Below are positions 1 through 9,946 of a DNA stretch of 26,603 nt, one piece after another. The translations under genes were made by a program, and so were the position numbers. The notes under the pieces are model-generated. The model worked only from the letters and a program-made list of their open reading frames with translations, ran no database searches and was not told the origin of the DNA. Source of the stretch: Actinomycetota bacterium. GTDB taxonomy: Bacteria > Actinomycetota > AC-67. Within the stretch, counting starts at the first letter, position 1. Each line of letters opens with the position of its first letter. Location of the stretch: the NCBI GenBank assembly GCA_041658565.1, contig JBAZZY010000034.1, positions 1-26,603 of the forward strand, written 5' to 3'.

Positions 1-3000
1 GGTCGGGGAAGGGGTGACGGTGAAGCAACCGGTGCACGTCGCAGGCGTTGCGCCGTCGGGGTTGGTGACCGTGATCGTGCGCGCACTTGCCGTCGCGTCG
101 GAGGCAACCGCGACGGTGGTGGTCAGGCTCGTGGCGTCTACGAACGTGGTGGGGCCCACGGTGAGGCCGTCACCGGTGAACTCCGCGATCGAACCGGTTT
201 GGAATCCGGATCCGGTGATGGTCACGGTTTGCGACGCGGCGCCCTGGCCCCGGGCAGCCGGCGACGCCGAAGTCGCGGTCGGGGAAGGGGTGACGGTGAA
301 ACACCCGGTGCACGTGCCCGCCACGCTGTCGGTGTTGGTAACCAAGACGTTGCGCGCGCCGGCCGTCGCACCGGACGCGACCGAGACGCTCGCGGTCACC
401 TGGGTCGTAGACACGAACGTCGTAGTTCCGACGGTGACTCCCGTTCCGGACACGCTGATCACAGCGCCGCGCGCGAAGTTCGTCCCCGTCACCGTCATCG
501 TCGTCGCGGCGGCACCCTGACCACGCGGGCTGGGGGAAGCTCCCGTCACGGTCGGAGCGCTGGGCGCGACAACGGTGAAACAGTTCGAACAGGATCCTGT
601 ACCCGCGTCGGAATTCGTGACGCGCAGGGACCACGTGCCCGGTGCGGCCGCGGTGAGGTTGAACACAGCGGTGATCTGCGTCTGGGAAACCACGACCACA
701 GAGGTACCTGCGATGTCGGAGTCCTTCCCATCGGCACGCTGAAGCGCCACCGAAGCTCCCGAGGCAAATCCGGTGCCTGGGATCGAAAGGGAGACCGATC
801 CGCTGTTGTTCCCGGCAGACGGCGTCGGCGCGCTCACCGTCGGAGCAGCAGTCACCGTAAGGCACCCCGCACACGTAGCCGGGCCGCCATCGGGGTTCGT
901 AATAGTCAGCGTGCGCGCGCCGGTGGCTGCGCCTGACGTCACAGTGACGCTAAGGGTCAACTGGGTCGCGCCATTGCGAGTCACCGAGTTGACCGTGACG
1001 CCGGTTCCGGACACATCAACGGTCGGCGTGCCGGAGAATCCGGTTCCCTCGATCAGCACGGATTGGCTTGTCGCACCTTGACCGAGCGAACTCGGCGTCG
1101 CGCTCGTAGCGGTCGGCGCCGCGTTCACGGTGAAACAGCCTGAACAGACGGCAGGCGTCCCGCCGTCGGGGTTGGTCACCGTGAAGTCGCGCGCGCCGGT
1201 GGTGGCGCCGGTCCCGACCGAGATGCCGACCGTCAGTTGCGTTGCGCTGCCACGAGCGACCGAATTCGTAGTGATGTTCGTTCCGAACGAAACCGTCGGC
1301 GTGCCGTTGAATCCGGTCCCTGTGATGGTGAGAGTCTGGTTGGCGGCGCCCTGACCCCGGGAAGCAGGGAGGACTGGGTCCACGAGGGCAACCGTTGGTT
1401 TGGCGTTCACCGTAAAACAGCTCGGGCACGTGCCGACGCCGGAATCGGCATTCGTCACAGTGATCGTTCGCGCGGTGGTCGCAGCGTCGGACGCGACCGT
1501 GATCACCGCGGTGATCTGGGATGCGGAATCCCTTACCGCCGAGGCAACGCTGATCCCGGATCCGGAGAAGACAACCGAGGGACTCGTCGCGAAGTTCGAA
1601 CCCGCGATCACGATGCTCTGACTGGTTGCCCCTTGGCCCCTCGCGTTTGGCGTGGCGCTCGTCACGCTGGGTCCGGCGGCCACGCTGAAGCACGTCGCGC
1701 ACGAACCCGAACCGCCGTCGGAGTTGGTCACCGTAAGCGTGCGCAAGCCTGTCGTTGCACCCGACTCAAGCGTGATGTTCGCAGTGATGGACGTGGAGCT
1801 CGTGAAGTTCACCGAGTTGACGTTTACGCCGCTACCCGAAAACGACACCGTGGGAATGGCAGAGAACCCGGTTCCGGTGATCACGACATCCTGGTTGGTG
1901 CCGCCCTGCCCACGCGAGTTGGGACTGGCGCTCGTCGCGGTCGGAGAAGCAGTCACCGTGAAGCAATCAGTTGGGGAGCACGTCACCGCTGAAGAACCGT
2001 CCGCGTTTCGCACGGTGAAGTTGCGCGCGCCCGTCGACGCGATTGTATTGCTCAAGGTCGCGGTGATCTGAGTGGAACTGACGACGACAACATCGGAAAC
2101 GGTGATGTCGCTACCGAAGCTGACGGTGGGACCCGAGAGGAACCCGGTCCCCGAGATCGTGACGGCGCGGTTCGATGCGCCCTGGCCCATTGTGTTCGGG
2201 TTCACTCCGCTCACCGTCGGCAATGGGTTGACCGTGAAGCACGCGACACAGGTGGATGACCCGGCGTCCCCGGTGTTTGTGACGGTTATGTCGCCCGCGC
2301 CCGAGGTCGCGTCCGAGGCCACGCTGATCGCCACGGTTATTTGCGTCGCACTGTTTACCGTTGTCGTGTTGACGGTGATCTTTGGATTCGAAAACACCAC
2401 GGTCGTCCCCGTCGGCGGAGCGAAGCCGGTACCGGTGATCACAATGCTCTGGTTTGACGCGCCCTTGCCACGAGAGTTCGGACTCGCCGAGGTCACAGTC
2501 GGAGGCGTCGCGACGGTAAAGCAACCCGCGCACGTTCCTACGCCGCCGTCGGGGTTCGTGACGACGATGTCGCGAGCACCCGCAGCCGCGGTTGAGGAGA
2601 TGGTGATCGTCGCGATGGCCTGACCTGTGATCGGATTGAACGACACAGAATTTACGACGATCTCCGAGCCCGAGAACGCAACGGTGGGCGTCGCGACCAT
2701 TCCCGTCCCCGTGATGGTGATCGGCTGGCTCGTCGCCCCTGCACCCCGGGAGTTCGGAGTAGCACTCGCAGGCGCCGGCGCGGTGTTCACGCTGAAGCAC
2801 GATGAGCACGTCGCGGGCGTTGCGCCGTCGGGGTTGGTGACGGTGATGTTGCGCGGCGTCAACGTTGACGCGCTGGAGGACACACTGATGTTGGCGGTGA
2901 TCTCAGTGGAGCTGCCGAAGGTCACCGAGTTCACGCTGATTCCGGTGCCTGAGAACTCAACTTTACCGACCGGGATGGGAGCCCGGAATCCGGTTCCGGT

Positions 3001-3618
3001 GATGATGATGTTCTGGTTGACCGCGCCCTGTCCCCGAGAGTTGGGTGTCGCCGAAGTCGCAGTGGGCTTCGCGTTGACCGTGAAGCACCCCGTGCAAGTT
3101 CCCGACACCGAGTCGGTGTTGGTCACGGTGACGTTTCGCGTCCCCGGCGTTGCCGACCCCGAAACAGACACGTTCGCGGTGACCTCGGTCTTACTCACGA
3201 AGGTCACCGAGTTCACAGTGACGCCGGAACCAAACGAAGTGCTGAAGCCTCGAGCGAAATTAGTACCCGCTAGGGTGATGTTCTCATTCAGTGCCCCCTG
3301 CCCCCGCGAAGCCGGGGACACTCCGGTAACGGTGGGTGCATCCGACGTGACCGTCAAGCAATTCGTGCAAGTGGCACTACCGGCGTCCGAGTTGGTAACG
3401 CGCACGTTCCAGGTGCCGGGACCGACTGAGTCAAGGTTGAACGATGCCGTGATACGCGCGGACGACACCACGGCGACGGACGTCCCCGCGATCGTCGTTT
3501 GCCCCGCCTTCGTCAGTTCTGCGGTTATCCCGGGGAGGAAGTCGGACCCATTGATGGTCAGGGTGGTTGACCCGCTGTTCGAGGCGCCGGTGGGAGAGAT
3601 CGACGTAATCGTCGGGGC
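1..3618 (-). repeat. Tandem array of about 93-codon IPT/TIG-like repeats, at least 13 units
   Basis: The closing CxxC-F-T-V motif recurs about every 272-284 bp; the second cysteine codon starts near 3360, 3085, 2800, 2522, 2241, 1967, 1692, 1420, 1137, 864, 582, 303 and 27. Units 1 and 11 form a distinct subtype: they share IAGTSV, PGTW and VTNSDAG and lack the RGQGA motif. Units 2/12 share NFARG and NTDSV plus GTCTGCFTV; units 3/13 share NPDGATPATC. The array therefore has a ten-unit higher-order period. Unit 6 is irregular, with four residues between its cysteines (CSPTDC). Confidence 0.85.
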
Positions 3619-3714
3619 AGACGCCCGAGCCGTCGTCGCGACGACGATCGAGAGAACCCCGTAGAGTCCCGTCAGAAAGACGAGAAGACCGGTTCGCTTC
3701 CGGGTCGCGTTAAT
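1..3714 (-). CDS. Large secreted IPT/TIG-like repeat protein, N-terminal part, cut by the left edge
   Basis: The frame is open from an ATT codon (first base 3714) to the left edge, 1238 codons, and I read it through without finding a stop. It begins with a basic stretch (NATRKRTG) and a hydrophobic segment ending near ATTARA, a typical signal peptide of about 32 residues. About 13 repeats of 90-95 residues follow. Their recurring features are SPxSRGQGA near the start, xITGTGF in the middle, ARxxTVTNxD near the end and a closing TCxxCFTV. This resembles IPT/TIG Ig-like domains of bacterial surface proteins, so a cell-surface or extracellular adhesive/structural role is likely but inferred. There is no ATG, GTG or TTG in frame between the upstream TAG (3732-3730) and a GTG at 3468 inside the first repeat. 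ATT has GGAGG 6 nt upstream. An alternative is an ATG at 3753 followed by an in-frame amber codon (see findings). The C-terminus and anchoring are not visible. Confidence 0.85.
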   Translation of the reverse strand, partial: MNATRKRTGLLVFLTGLYGVLSIVVATTARASAPTITSISPTGASNSGSTTLTINGSDFLPGITAELTKAGQTTIAGTSVAVVSSARITASFNLDSVGPGTWNVRVTNSDAGSATCTNCLTVTSDAPTVTGVSPASRGQGALNENITLAGTNFARGFSTSFGSGVTVNSVTFVSKTEVTANVSVSGSATPGTRNVTVTNTDSVSGTCTGCFTVNAKPTATSATPNSRGQGAVNQNIIITGTGFRAPIPVGKVEFSGTGISVNSVTFGSSTEITANISVSSSASTLTPRNITVTNPDGATPATCSSCFSVNTAPAPASATPNSRGAGATSQPITITGTGMVATPTVAFSGSEIVVNSVSFNPITGQAIATITISSTAAAGARDIVVTNPDGGVGTCAGCFTVATPPTVTSASPNSRGKGASNQSIVITGTGFAPPTGTTVVFSNPKITVNTTTVNSATQITVAISVASDATSGAGDITVTNTGDAGSSTCVACFTVNPLPTVSGVNPNTMGQGASNRAVTISGTGFLSGPTVSFGSDITVSDVVVVSSTQITATLSNTIASTGARNFTVRNADGSSAVTCSPTDCFTVTASPTATSASPNSRGQGGTNQDVVITGTGFSAIPTVSFSGSGVNVNSVNFTSSTSITANITLESGATTGLRTLTVTNSDGGSGSCATCFSVAAGPSVTSATPNARGQGATSQSIVIAGSNFATSPSVVFSGSGISVASAVRDSASQITAVITVASDAATTARTITVTNADSGVGTCPSCFTVNAKPTVALVDPVLPASRGQGAANQTLTITGTGFNGTPTVSFGTNITTNSVARGSATQLTVGISVGTGATTGARDFTVTNPDGGTPAVCSGCFTVNAAPTATSATPSSLGQGATSQSVLIEGTGFSGTPTVDVSGTGVTVNSVTRNGATQLTLSVTVTSGAATGARTLTITNPDGGPATCAGCLTVTAAPTVSAPTPSAGNNSGSVSLSIPGTGFASGASVALQRADGKDSDIAGTSVVVVSQTQITAVFNLTAAAPGTWSLRVTNSDAGTGSCSNCFTVVAPSAPTVTGASPSPRGQGAAATTMTVTGTNFARGAVISVSGTGVTVGTTTFVSTTQVTASVSVASGATAGARNVLVTNTDSVAGTCTGCFTVTPSPTATSASPAARGQGAASQTVTITGSGFQTGSIAEFTGDGLTVGPTTFVDATSLTTTVAVASDATASARTITVTNPDGATPATCTGCFTVTPSPT

Positions 3715-3725
3715 GGGAAACCTCC
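3715..3725 (-). promoter_or_regulatory. Ribosome binding site placing the ATT start
   Basis: The minus strand reads GGAGG (3725-3721), then TTTCCC, then ATT. This is a full Shine-Dalgarno core with a 6-nt spacer, and no conventional start codon lies within reach. It is the main support for an ATT start. Because the local codons are CGG CGG AGG, chance occurrence is possible. Confidence 0.5.
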
Positions 3726-3729
3726 GCCG

Positions 3730-3753
3730 CTAGGTCATCAGCCTTCTCTTCAT
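3730..3753 (-). other. Seven-codon upstream ORF in frame with the repeat-protein gene
   Basis: An ATG at 3753 opens a frame reading MKRRLMT and ends at TAG (3732-3730), in the same frame as the repeat protein and 15 nt before its ATT codon. It could be a leader peptide. It could also be the original N-terminus (basic, signal-peptide-like) separated from the rest by an amber mutation or sequencing error. No good Shine-Dalgarno precedes this ATG. Confidence 0.35.
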
Positions 3754-3782
3754 GGGCTCTATCGGCCCATCAGCGTGTGACC
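3733..3782 (-). promoter_or_regulatory. Possible structured 5' leader of the repeat-protein gene
   Basis: In the 133-bp gap between hemW and the repeat-protein gene, the minus-strand transcript can fold an inner hairpin (ATGGGC/GCCCAT, plus-strand 3752-3757 and 3765-3770, 7-nt loop). This sits inside an outer GGTCA/TGACC pair (3733-3737 and 3778-3782). It lies just 5' of the ribosome binding site. I could not match it to a known riboswitch class, so any regulatory role is speculative. Confidence 0.25.
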
Positions 3783-3847
3783 TTAGTTCTCCATACAAAC
3801 CCGGGCAAGGAACCTTGGACCGCGCCCCACCACATCCGGCCGGCGCT

Positions 3848-4965
3848 TTAGGGGCAGACCAGGCGCAGAGTAACGTCGTTTTCGAGCAACTTGCCGGAGG
3901 TAGTGAGCACGCCCCGACCATCGACGACCCGGAGTAATCCAGCGTCGGTGAGTGATAAAACGACCGCCGTAAGTGATTGACCCAGCCGCCGCTCCGCTTC
4001 CGCGAGATCCACCCCATCGCTGAGTCGGATACTCAGGGACAGCCACTCCTCGGCAACCTCGCGCGCGCCCGGCCGCTCGAAGCCCGCGCGCGCCCCACTG
4101 GGATCCTCTACGTACCGCGCAAGCGATCGGCCGTTCCACCAACGCGCGCCACCGCGATGCGAGTGCGCGCCCACGCCCAAGCCGAGGTACTCCCCTTGGG
4201 TCCAGTACACGAGGTTGTGCCGGCATTGCCTGCCCGGCTTCGCCCAATTCGAGATCTCGTAGTGCTCGAATCCGGCCTCGCCAAGCACGTCGACTGCCTG
4301 CGCATAGTGATCGGCCAGCACATCGTCATCGGGCGCCGCCATCTTGCCCCGGGCTACCGCGCCGCCAAAGGCGGTCTTGGGCTCGATGGTCAAGGCGTAA
4401 CAAGAGACATGCTCAACGCCGAAAGAGACGACCGTGTCGAGGGTTCTGCGCCACAATTGGGCCCCCTCTGAAGCGGCACCGTATATGAGGTCCACCCCGA
4501 TGTTGTCGAAACCCGCCCGCCGAGAGGCATCCAAGGCGTTTACGACGGACGCCGCATCATGAGTTCGGCCCAACGAAGCTAGAACCGGATCGTCCATGGA
4601 CTGGGCGCCGATCGAGAGCCTATTCACTCCGGCGTCGCGCAACGCTGCGAGCGACTCGGCGTCGACCGAGTCCGGATTCGCCTCGACGGTGACCTCGGCA
4701 CCGGGGACAAGGCCCACAATGTCCGCAATGTCGCGAATGGTGCGCGCCAGCAGTCGGGCGTCTAGGAAGGTCGGGGTTCCGCCCCCGACGAACAGGGAGC
4801 CCGCCGGAGGAAGAGGCAACCCGGCGCGCGCCTCTTCCGCAAGCGCCGCACAGTACCGTTCGTGCGCCTCGGGACGACCGACGACCACGGCGAAGTCGCA
4901 GTACGGGCAAAGGGTCGCGCAAAACGGGATGTGCAGGTAGACGCCGAAGGCCGGCACCCCGTCGA

Positions 4966-4969
<4 letters not shown>
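3848..4969 (-). CDS. hemW: Radical SAM heme chaperone HemW (formerly HemN-like)
   Basis: This 373-aa protein is of the HemW/HemN radical-SAM family, which binds heme and delivers it to respiratory enzymes; it is not an active coproporphyrinogen oxidase. The radical-SAM cluster motif CATLCPYC (Cys17, Cys21, Cys24) follows the family-typical YLHIPF. GGGTPT (SAM-binding glycine motif), VEANPDS and NRLSIGAQS come next, and the C-terminal half has EYLGLGVGAHS. I chose the GTG at 4969 because homology begins at once (DGVPAFGVYLHIPFC) and it overlaps the lepA stop as GTGA, a translational-coupling arrangement. Frame extensions upstream of this GTG lie inside lepA. lepA-hemW is a conserved order in Actinobacteria and Firmicutes. 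Confidence 0.93.
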
Positions 4970-6825
<1,856 letters not shown>

Positions 6826-6871
6826 ATCGCCCCCTCCCCCCGCCCTGTTCGCCCGTTCGGATCGGCCCTGC

Positions 6872-6877
6872 TACAAT
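6872..6877 (+). promoter_or_regulatory. Candidate -10 box of rpsT (TACAAT)
   Basis: TACAAT fits the TANNNT -10 consensus and ends 12 nt before the rpsT ATG. Transcription would start about 5-6 nt before the ATG, and no Shine-Dalgarno lies between. This fits a nearly leaderless mRNA, common in Actinobacteria. I see no convincing -35 element. Confidence 0.5.
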
Positions 6878-6889
6878 CCGCCTCCGCTC

Positions 6890-7156
6890 ATGGCCAATAT
6901 CAAGTCTCAGAAAAAGCGCGTTCTCACTAACGAGAAGAGCCGCCTGGCAAACCAGGCCGTTCGTTCACGCCTACGCACAACCGCACGCCGTTTCCGCGAG
7001 GCGCTCGCCTCAGGAGACCGTGTCGCAGCCGAAGCCGCCCTTCACACGGCGTGCCGAGCCTACGACAAGGCGGCGGCAGCCGGCGTCCTGCACCGCAACA
7101 ACGCGGCTAACCACAAGTCGCGGCTGTGGAAGCAGTTCAACTCCACCGCAGCCTGA
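6890..7156 (+). CDS. rpsT: 30S ribosomal protein S20
   Basis: This small basic protein of 88 aa has the family N-terminus MANIKSQKKRVLTNEKSRLAN and the closing pattern HRNNAANHKSRLWKQFN. S20 binds 16S rRNA early in 30S assembly, and the length is normal. It is the only core protein gene on the plus strand: divergent from lepA and convergent with the substrate-binding protein gene. Placement of rpsT between holA and lepA is the usual order in many Gram-positive genomes. There is no Shine-Dalgarno upstream; the -10 box 12 nt before the ATG suggests a near-leaderless transcript. Confidence 0.97.
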   Translation: MANIKSQKKRVLTNEKSRLANQAVRSRLRTTARRFREALASGDRVAAEAALHTACRAYDKAAAAGVLHRNNAANHKSRLWKQFNSTAA

Positions 7157-7196
7157 GCTGCCGGCCCGGCTAACCCCGAAGGTCTTTTCGCCGCGC

Positions 7197-7213
7197 GCGC
7201 AATCGCGTTGCGC
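7197..7213. terminator. Weak hairpin between convergent rpsT and the binding-protein gene
   Basis: GCGCAA-TCGCG-TTGCGC forms a 6-bp perfect stem with a 5-nt loop in the 65-bp gap between the converging stops at 7156 and 7222. There is no clear T-run on either side, so it would be an atypical bidirectional terminator at best. Confidence 0.3.
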
Positions 7214-7221
7214 TGCGTTGA

Positions 7222-8760
7222 CTACCGATACGAATCGGTGCGTCGGTAGCGACGACCACCCTCGGGGAACACATAGGCTCCGGTGAAGGTGCTCCCGCTT
7301 CTGCGTGCGGTCGTCGACCACTTCAATTCCGTGAAGTCCCCCATGAGCGCGTGCTCGGGGTGATCCAAGTTCAGCAGCATGCTCGTCGCTCCAGCGGTCT
7401 TGCCCTTCTCGGCGTTGTACCTATACGAGGAGAACGCCGCCATGCCGCTGCGGAACGACGCGGACGTGAGATCACGACCGGCATTGGTAACCCCGACCAG
7501 CAAAGGCAACATCGCGGAGTAAATCAGCGGGGCCTGCGCCGGAGGCTCCGAATCGGACGCGGTCATGTACTGCCGGTACCACTCGGTGCTACGGGCTTCG
7601 GTATCCATCGTCATATCCACCATGAAACGGTCGTCGTAGCACGTCAGTCCCGAGGCGCGCGCCCACTGACCGGCGCTGAACATTCGAACCGGCGCAAGTT
7701 GGTCCTGACCCGAGCACGGCCAGATGATGTAGTCGGGTCGATACGCCTGAGCCTCAGCCGCAGGCGTGAATGACATTGGAGATCCGGCGTCGGGCATGAA
7801 GATCGTGTTGACCCCCGCGGCTCGGAACTTCGCGACGACATTTGCGGCCTGCGGCTGCGCCGCCGCGAGGTCCGCCGAAATCGAGGCCTGCGAGACGATG
7901 TTGATCCTCGCGTTCTTGAACCGCGCAGCAACGGTCTTCATCGCCGCGGCCAATCCGGGGTACTCGGCGTAGAGCAGCCCGAACTTGCGCGCGTCCGTCC
8001 CGCCGTACTTCGTCTTGGAAACCCGCTGCGACAGGTAACGCTCCATTGCGTCGACCTGCGCGTTGAACGAGGCGTACGCCGGGGTACACCAACCGTTGGT
8101 CTTCTTGTAGAGATCAAACCCAAGGTCGTAGGTCGCGATGTTGTAGATGCCCTTGGACGCAAGGAACGGGCAGACGTAGGTGGAAACCGAACCGTGAGCC
8201 GCGATGGCGGCGAAAGGCTTCAACTCGGTTGCGATGCGCTGCGCGGCCGCCGTCTGGTCTTCCGGGGTGCTCCCCGCTTCAAGGACTATGCCCTTGATCT
8301 TTCGCCCGTGGAGGTTGAAGGGGGAACCCATGAACGTCGCGCCGCCATCGGCGTGCTTGTTGACGTAGCTAACCCAGGTCCGAAAAGCCTCGGCCTCGTC
8401 CACGTTGGCCTCGGCACCCGTACCCTTTAAGTACGGGCTCGTTCGCGTGCGGTCGCCTTTCCAGTAGTAGACAACCGTAATCTCGCGATCGGTCACCCCA
8501 AGCGTCTTCGACTTCTCAGAAACCGGCGCGGGCGCGGGCGAGTTCGCCGAACCGACGGTCGCGGCGCGACGGCCGGCCGTCGTTGTCGTCGCGGAACCAG
8601 GAGACGTGGAGGCTCCGGAAAACGGGGTAGCCCGGACGGACGACGATTCCTCCGGCCCCGAGACCGAGCGCCCCTCTCCGGCCTTCGTCGAGGGCTTGGG
8701 CGAGGAACACGATGCGAGCATTAGAACGAGGATGAGAACTGCGGTGCCACTGCGTTTCAT
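7222..8760 (-). CDS. Lipoprotein, ABC-type periplasmic-binding (branched-chain amino-acid type) family
   Basis: The 512-aa predicted lipoprotein has signal peptide MKRSGTAVLILVLMLASC with lipobox LASC and lipidated Cys18. A long Ser/Thr/Pro/Ala-rich linker (about residues 20-85) leads to a two-lobed solute-binding domain of the LivJ-like type. Visible features are GVTDREITVVYYW at the domain start, GRKIKGIVLEAGSTPEDQ, FAAIAAHGS and NIVSQASISADLAAAQPQAANVVAKF. I chose the ATG at 8760 because it gives the correct lipoprotein signal; in-frame starts further up would bury it. GGGGGG lies just upstream. No permease or ATPase gene is adjacent, so it is an orphan binding protein with unknown ligand. 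It lies between holA and rpsT, where a gene is not usually found. Confidence 0.85.
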   Translation of the reverse strand: MKRSGTAVLILVLMLASCSSPKPSTKAGEGRSVSGPEESSSVRATPFSGASTSPGSATTTTAGRRAATVGSANSPAPAPVSEKSKTLGVTDREITVVYYWKGDRTRTSPYLKGTGAEANVDEAEAFRTWVSYVNKHADGGATFMGSPFNLHGRKIKGIVLEAGSTPEDQTAAAQRIATELKPFAAIAAHGSVSTYVCPFLASKGIYNIATYDLGFDLYKKTNGWCTPAYASFNAQVDAMERYLSQRVSKTKYGGTDARKFGLLYAEYPGLAAAMKTVAARFKNARINIVSQASISADLAAAQPQAANVVAKFRAAGVNTIFMPDAGSPMSFTPAAEAQAYRPDYIIWPCSGQDQLAPVRMFSAGQWARASGLTCYDDRFMVDMTMDTEARSTEWYRQYMTASDSEPPAQAPLIYSAMLPLLVGVTNAGRDLTSASFRSGMAAFSSYRYNAEKGKTAGATSMLLNLDHPEHALMGDFTELKWSTTARRSGSTFTGAYVFPEGGRRYRRTDSYR

Positions 8761-8925
8761 GACGGCCCCCCATGCCGAACGCCCGGGGCGCATAGCCCGA
8801 ACGCGGCGCGGATCGCGATTCATCTTGTTTCCATCTTCAACACTGACGGTCACGCCGCACCTGCCGACCGGCCCGCGCGAATCGGTCCTTTCGCACATCG
8901 CGTACGAGTCGGAATGCGGGATGAG
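8761..8925. other. Gap between holA and the binding-protein gene
   Basis: These 165 bp between the holA stop and the lipoprotein start presumably contain the lipoprotein promoter. I found no convincing -35/-10 pair, RNA structure or small gene here. Confidence 0.4.
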
Positions 8926-9921
8926 TCAATGCGAGCGCCGGCGCGCGACGGGCGCGGTGGACGAGCCGCAGATTTCAGCCACCAGCGTCTCCATTACAAG
9001 CTCGCCGGGAAGGTCTTCCCCGCGCTCCCCACCCTTGAGCGCGAAGTCCGCGTCGGCCAGCAGGCGGAACGCTCGGCGAATCTCCGCAGCAGTGAAGTTG
9101 CGCGCATTCTTCACTGCGCGATTGACGTATCCCACCGAGACATCGAGGTCCTTGGCCAGAGAAGCTGCCGGCGCACGGCCGGCCTCCGGGGCAACCGTCA
9201 GCGCGCGAAACTGCTTCGCCAGCGCCGACAGGACGACCAAGGGATGCTCTTCGCGCATGATCGAACCCAGATGCCGCAGTGCGGCCGGTCGGTCGCGCTT
9301 CAGCACAGCCTCAAGAAACGTGAACAACTGAGACTCGACGCCGCGGAACAAACGAGCGACGGCGTCGACGCCGATCGTGCCGGTAGTCGCCAGCGTGAGT
9401 TGGTCGGCGGCCATCGCGACCTCACGAAGATCCGTCCCGATCGCCTCGACGAGCGCGGTCGCGGCCTCTTTCGTGATCGTCCGATGCCGGTTCTTCAGGA
9501 ACCGCTGCACCCAGTCGGCAACTCCCCACGGTTTCGGCGCCTCCACTTCGACGACGTCGGCGGAGGTACCCAAAGCCTTGCGCAGTTTGGCGGAGCCGCC
9601 GACGACCAACGCGACCGCGATCCCGTCAGGCGGGGCAGCCGCCCAATCCGCGAGATGACCGGCCACGCCCTCGAGACTCTTGGCGTCCCCTCGCACGACC
9701 ACGAACCGCCCATCGCCAAACAGCGACGGCGTGTCGATGGCGTAAAGCACTGCCTGTGGATCCTCGGCCGAGATCTCCTCGATCGAATATCCCTCGGCCG
9801 CCCAGTGCGCGCGCACACGCTCGAGTTCCAGCGATGCCAGAAACTCGCTGCCGGAAGCAATGAGGGTCAGTGGTTTCAGGGAACTTCCTTTCGGTGGTGG
9901 CACCGAACGGTACGCGGCCAC
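8926..9921 (-). CDS. holA: DNA polymerase III subunit delta
   Basis: This is the clamp-loader delta subunit, which opens the beta sliding clamp. The protein is up to 331 aa, normal for HolA. The N-terminal segment LTLIASGSEFLASLELER corresponds to the usual family start. The middle has DWVQRFLKNR and AIGTDLREVAMAADQLTLAT, matching the conserved G-x-DLR-x(3)-E-x-EKL-type region. The C-terminal helical domain includes LVVLSALAKQFRAL. The start is uncertain. GTG at 9921 leaves 25 nt to the upstream metalloprotease stop but has no Shine-Dalgarno. A CTG at 9879, preceded by AAAGGA with 6-nt spacing, would place homology right at the N-terminus. It is probably co-transcribed with comEA-comEC through the metalloprotease gene. 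Confidence 0.9.
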   Translation of the reverse strand: MAAYRSVPPPKGSSLKPLTLIASGSEFLASLELERVRAHWAAEGYSIEEISAEDPQAVLYAIDTPSLFGDGRFVVVRGDAKSLEGVAGHLADWAAAPPDGIAVALVVGGSAKLRKALGTSADVVEVEAPKPWGVADWVQRFLKNRHRTITKEAATALVEAIGTDLREVAMAADQLTLATTGTIGVDAVARLFRGVESQLFTFLEAVLKRDRPAALRHLGSIMREEHPLVVLSALAKQFRALTVAPEAGRAPAASLAKDLDVSVGYVNRAVKNARNFTAAEIRRAFRLLADADFALKGGERGEDLPGELVMETLVAEICGSSTAPVARRRSH

Positions 9922-9946
9922 CGCCGGGGCATCAAGCCGGGCAGCC

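Noticed and set aside
2627..3664. Plus-strand open frames with Val/Pro-rich repeats in the first 3.7 kb
   Set aside because: They are the mirror of the minus-strand IPT-type repeats. Only the minus-strand frame gives a signal peptide and conserved Gly/Thr/Cys repeat motifs without interruption.
1..3714. CRISPR array, because of the regular spacing of similar sequence
   Set aside because: The units are about 280 bp, code in frame and diverge codon by codon; they are protein-domain repeats.
3733..3782. Known riboswitch (cyclic di-GMP or cobalamin type) upstream of the repeat protein
   Set aside because: The conserved core sequences of those classes are absent; only simple stems can be seen, so it is listed as an unspecified leader structure.
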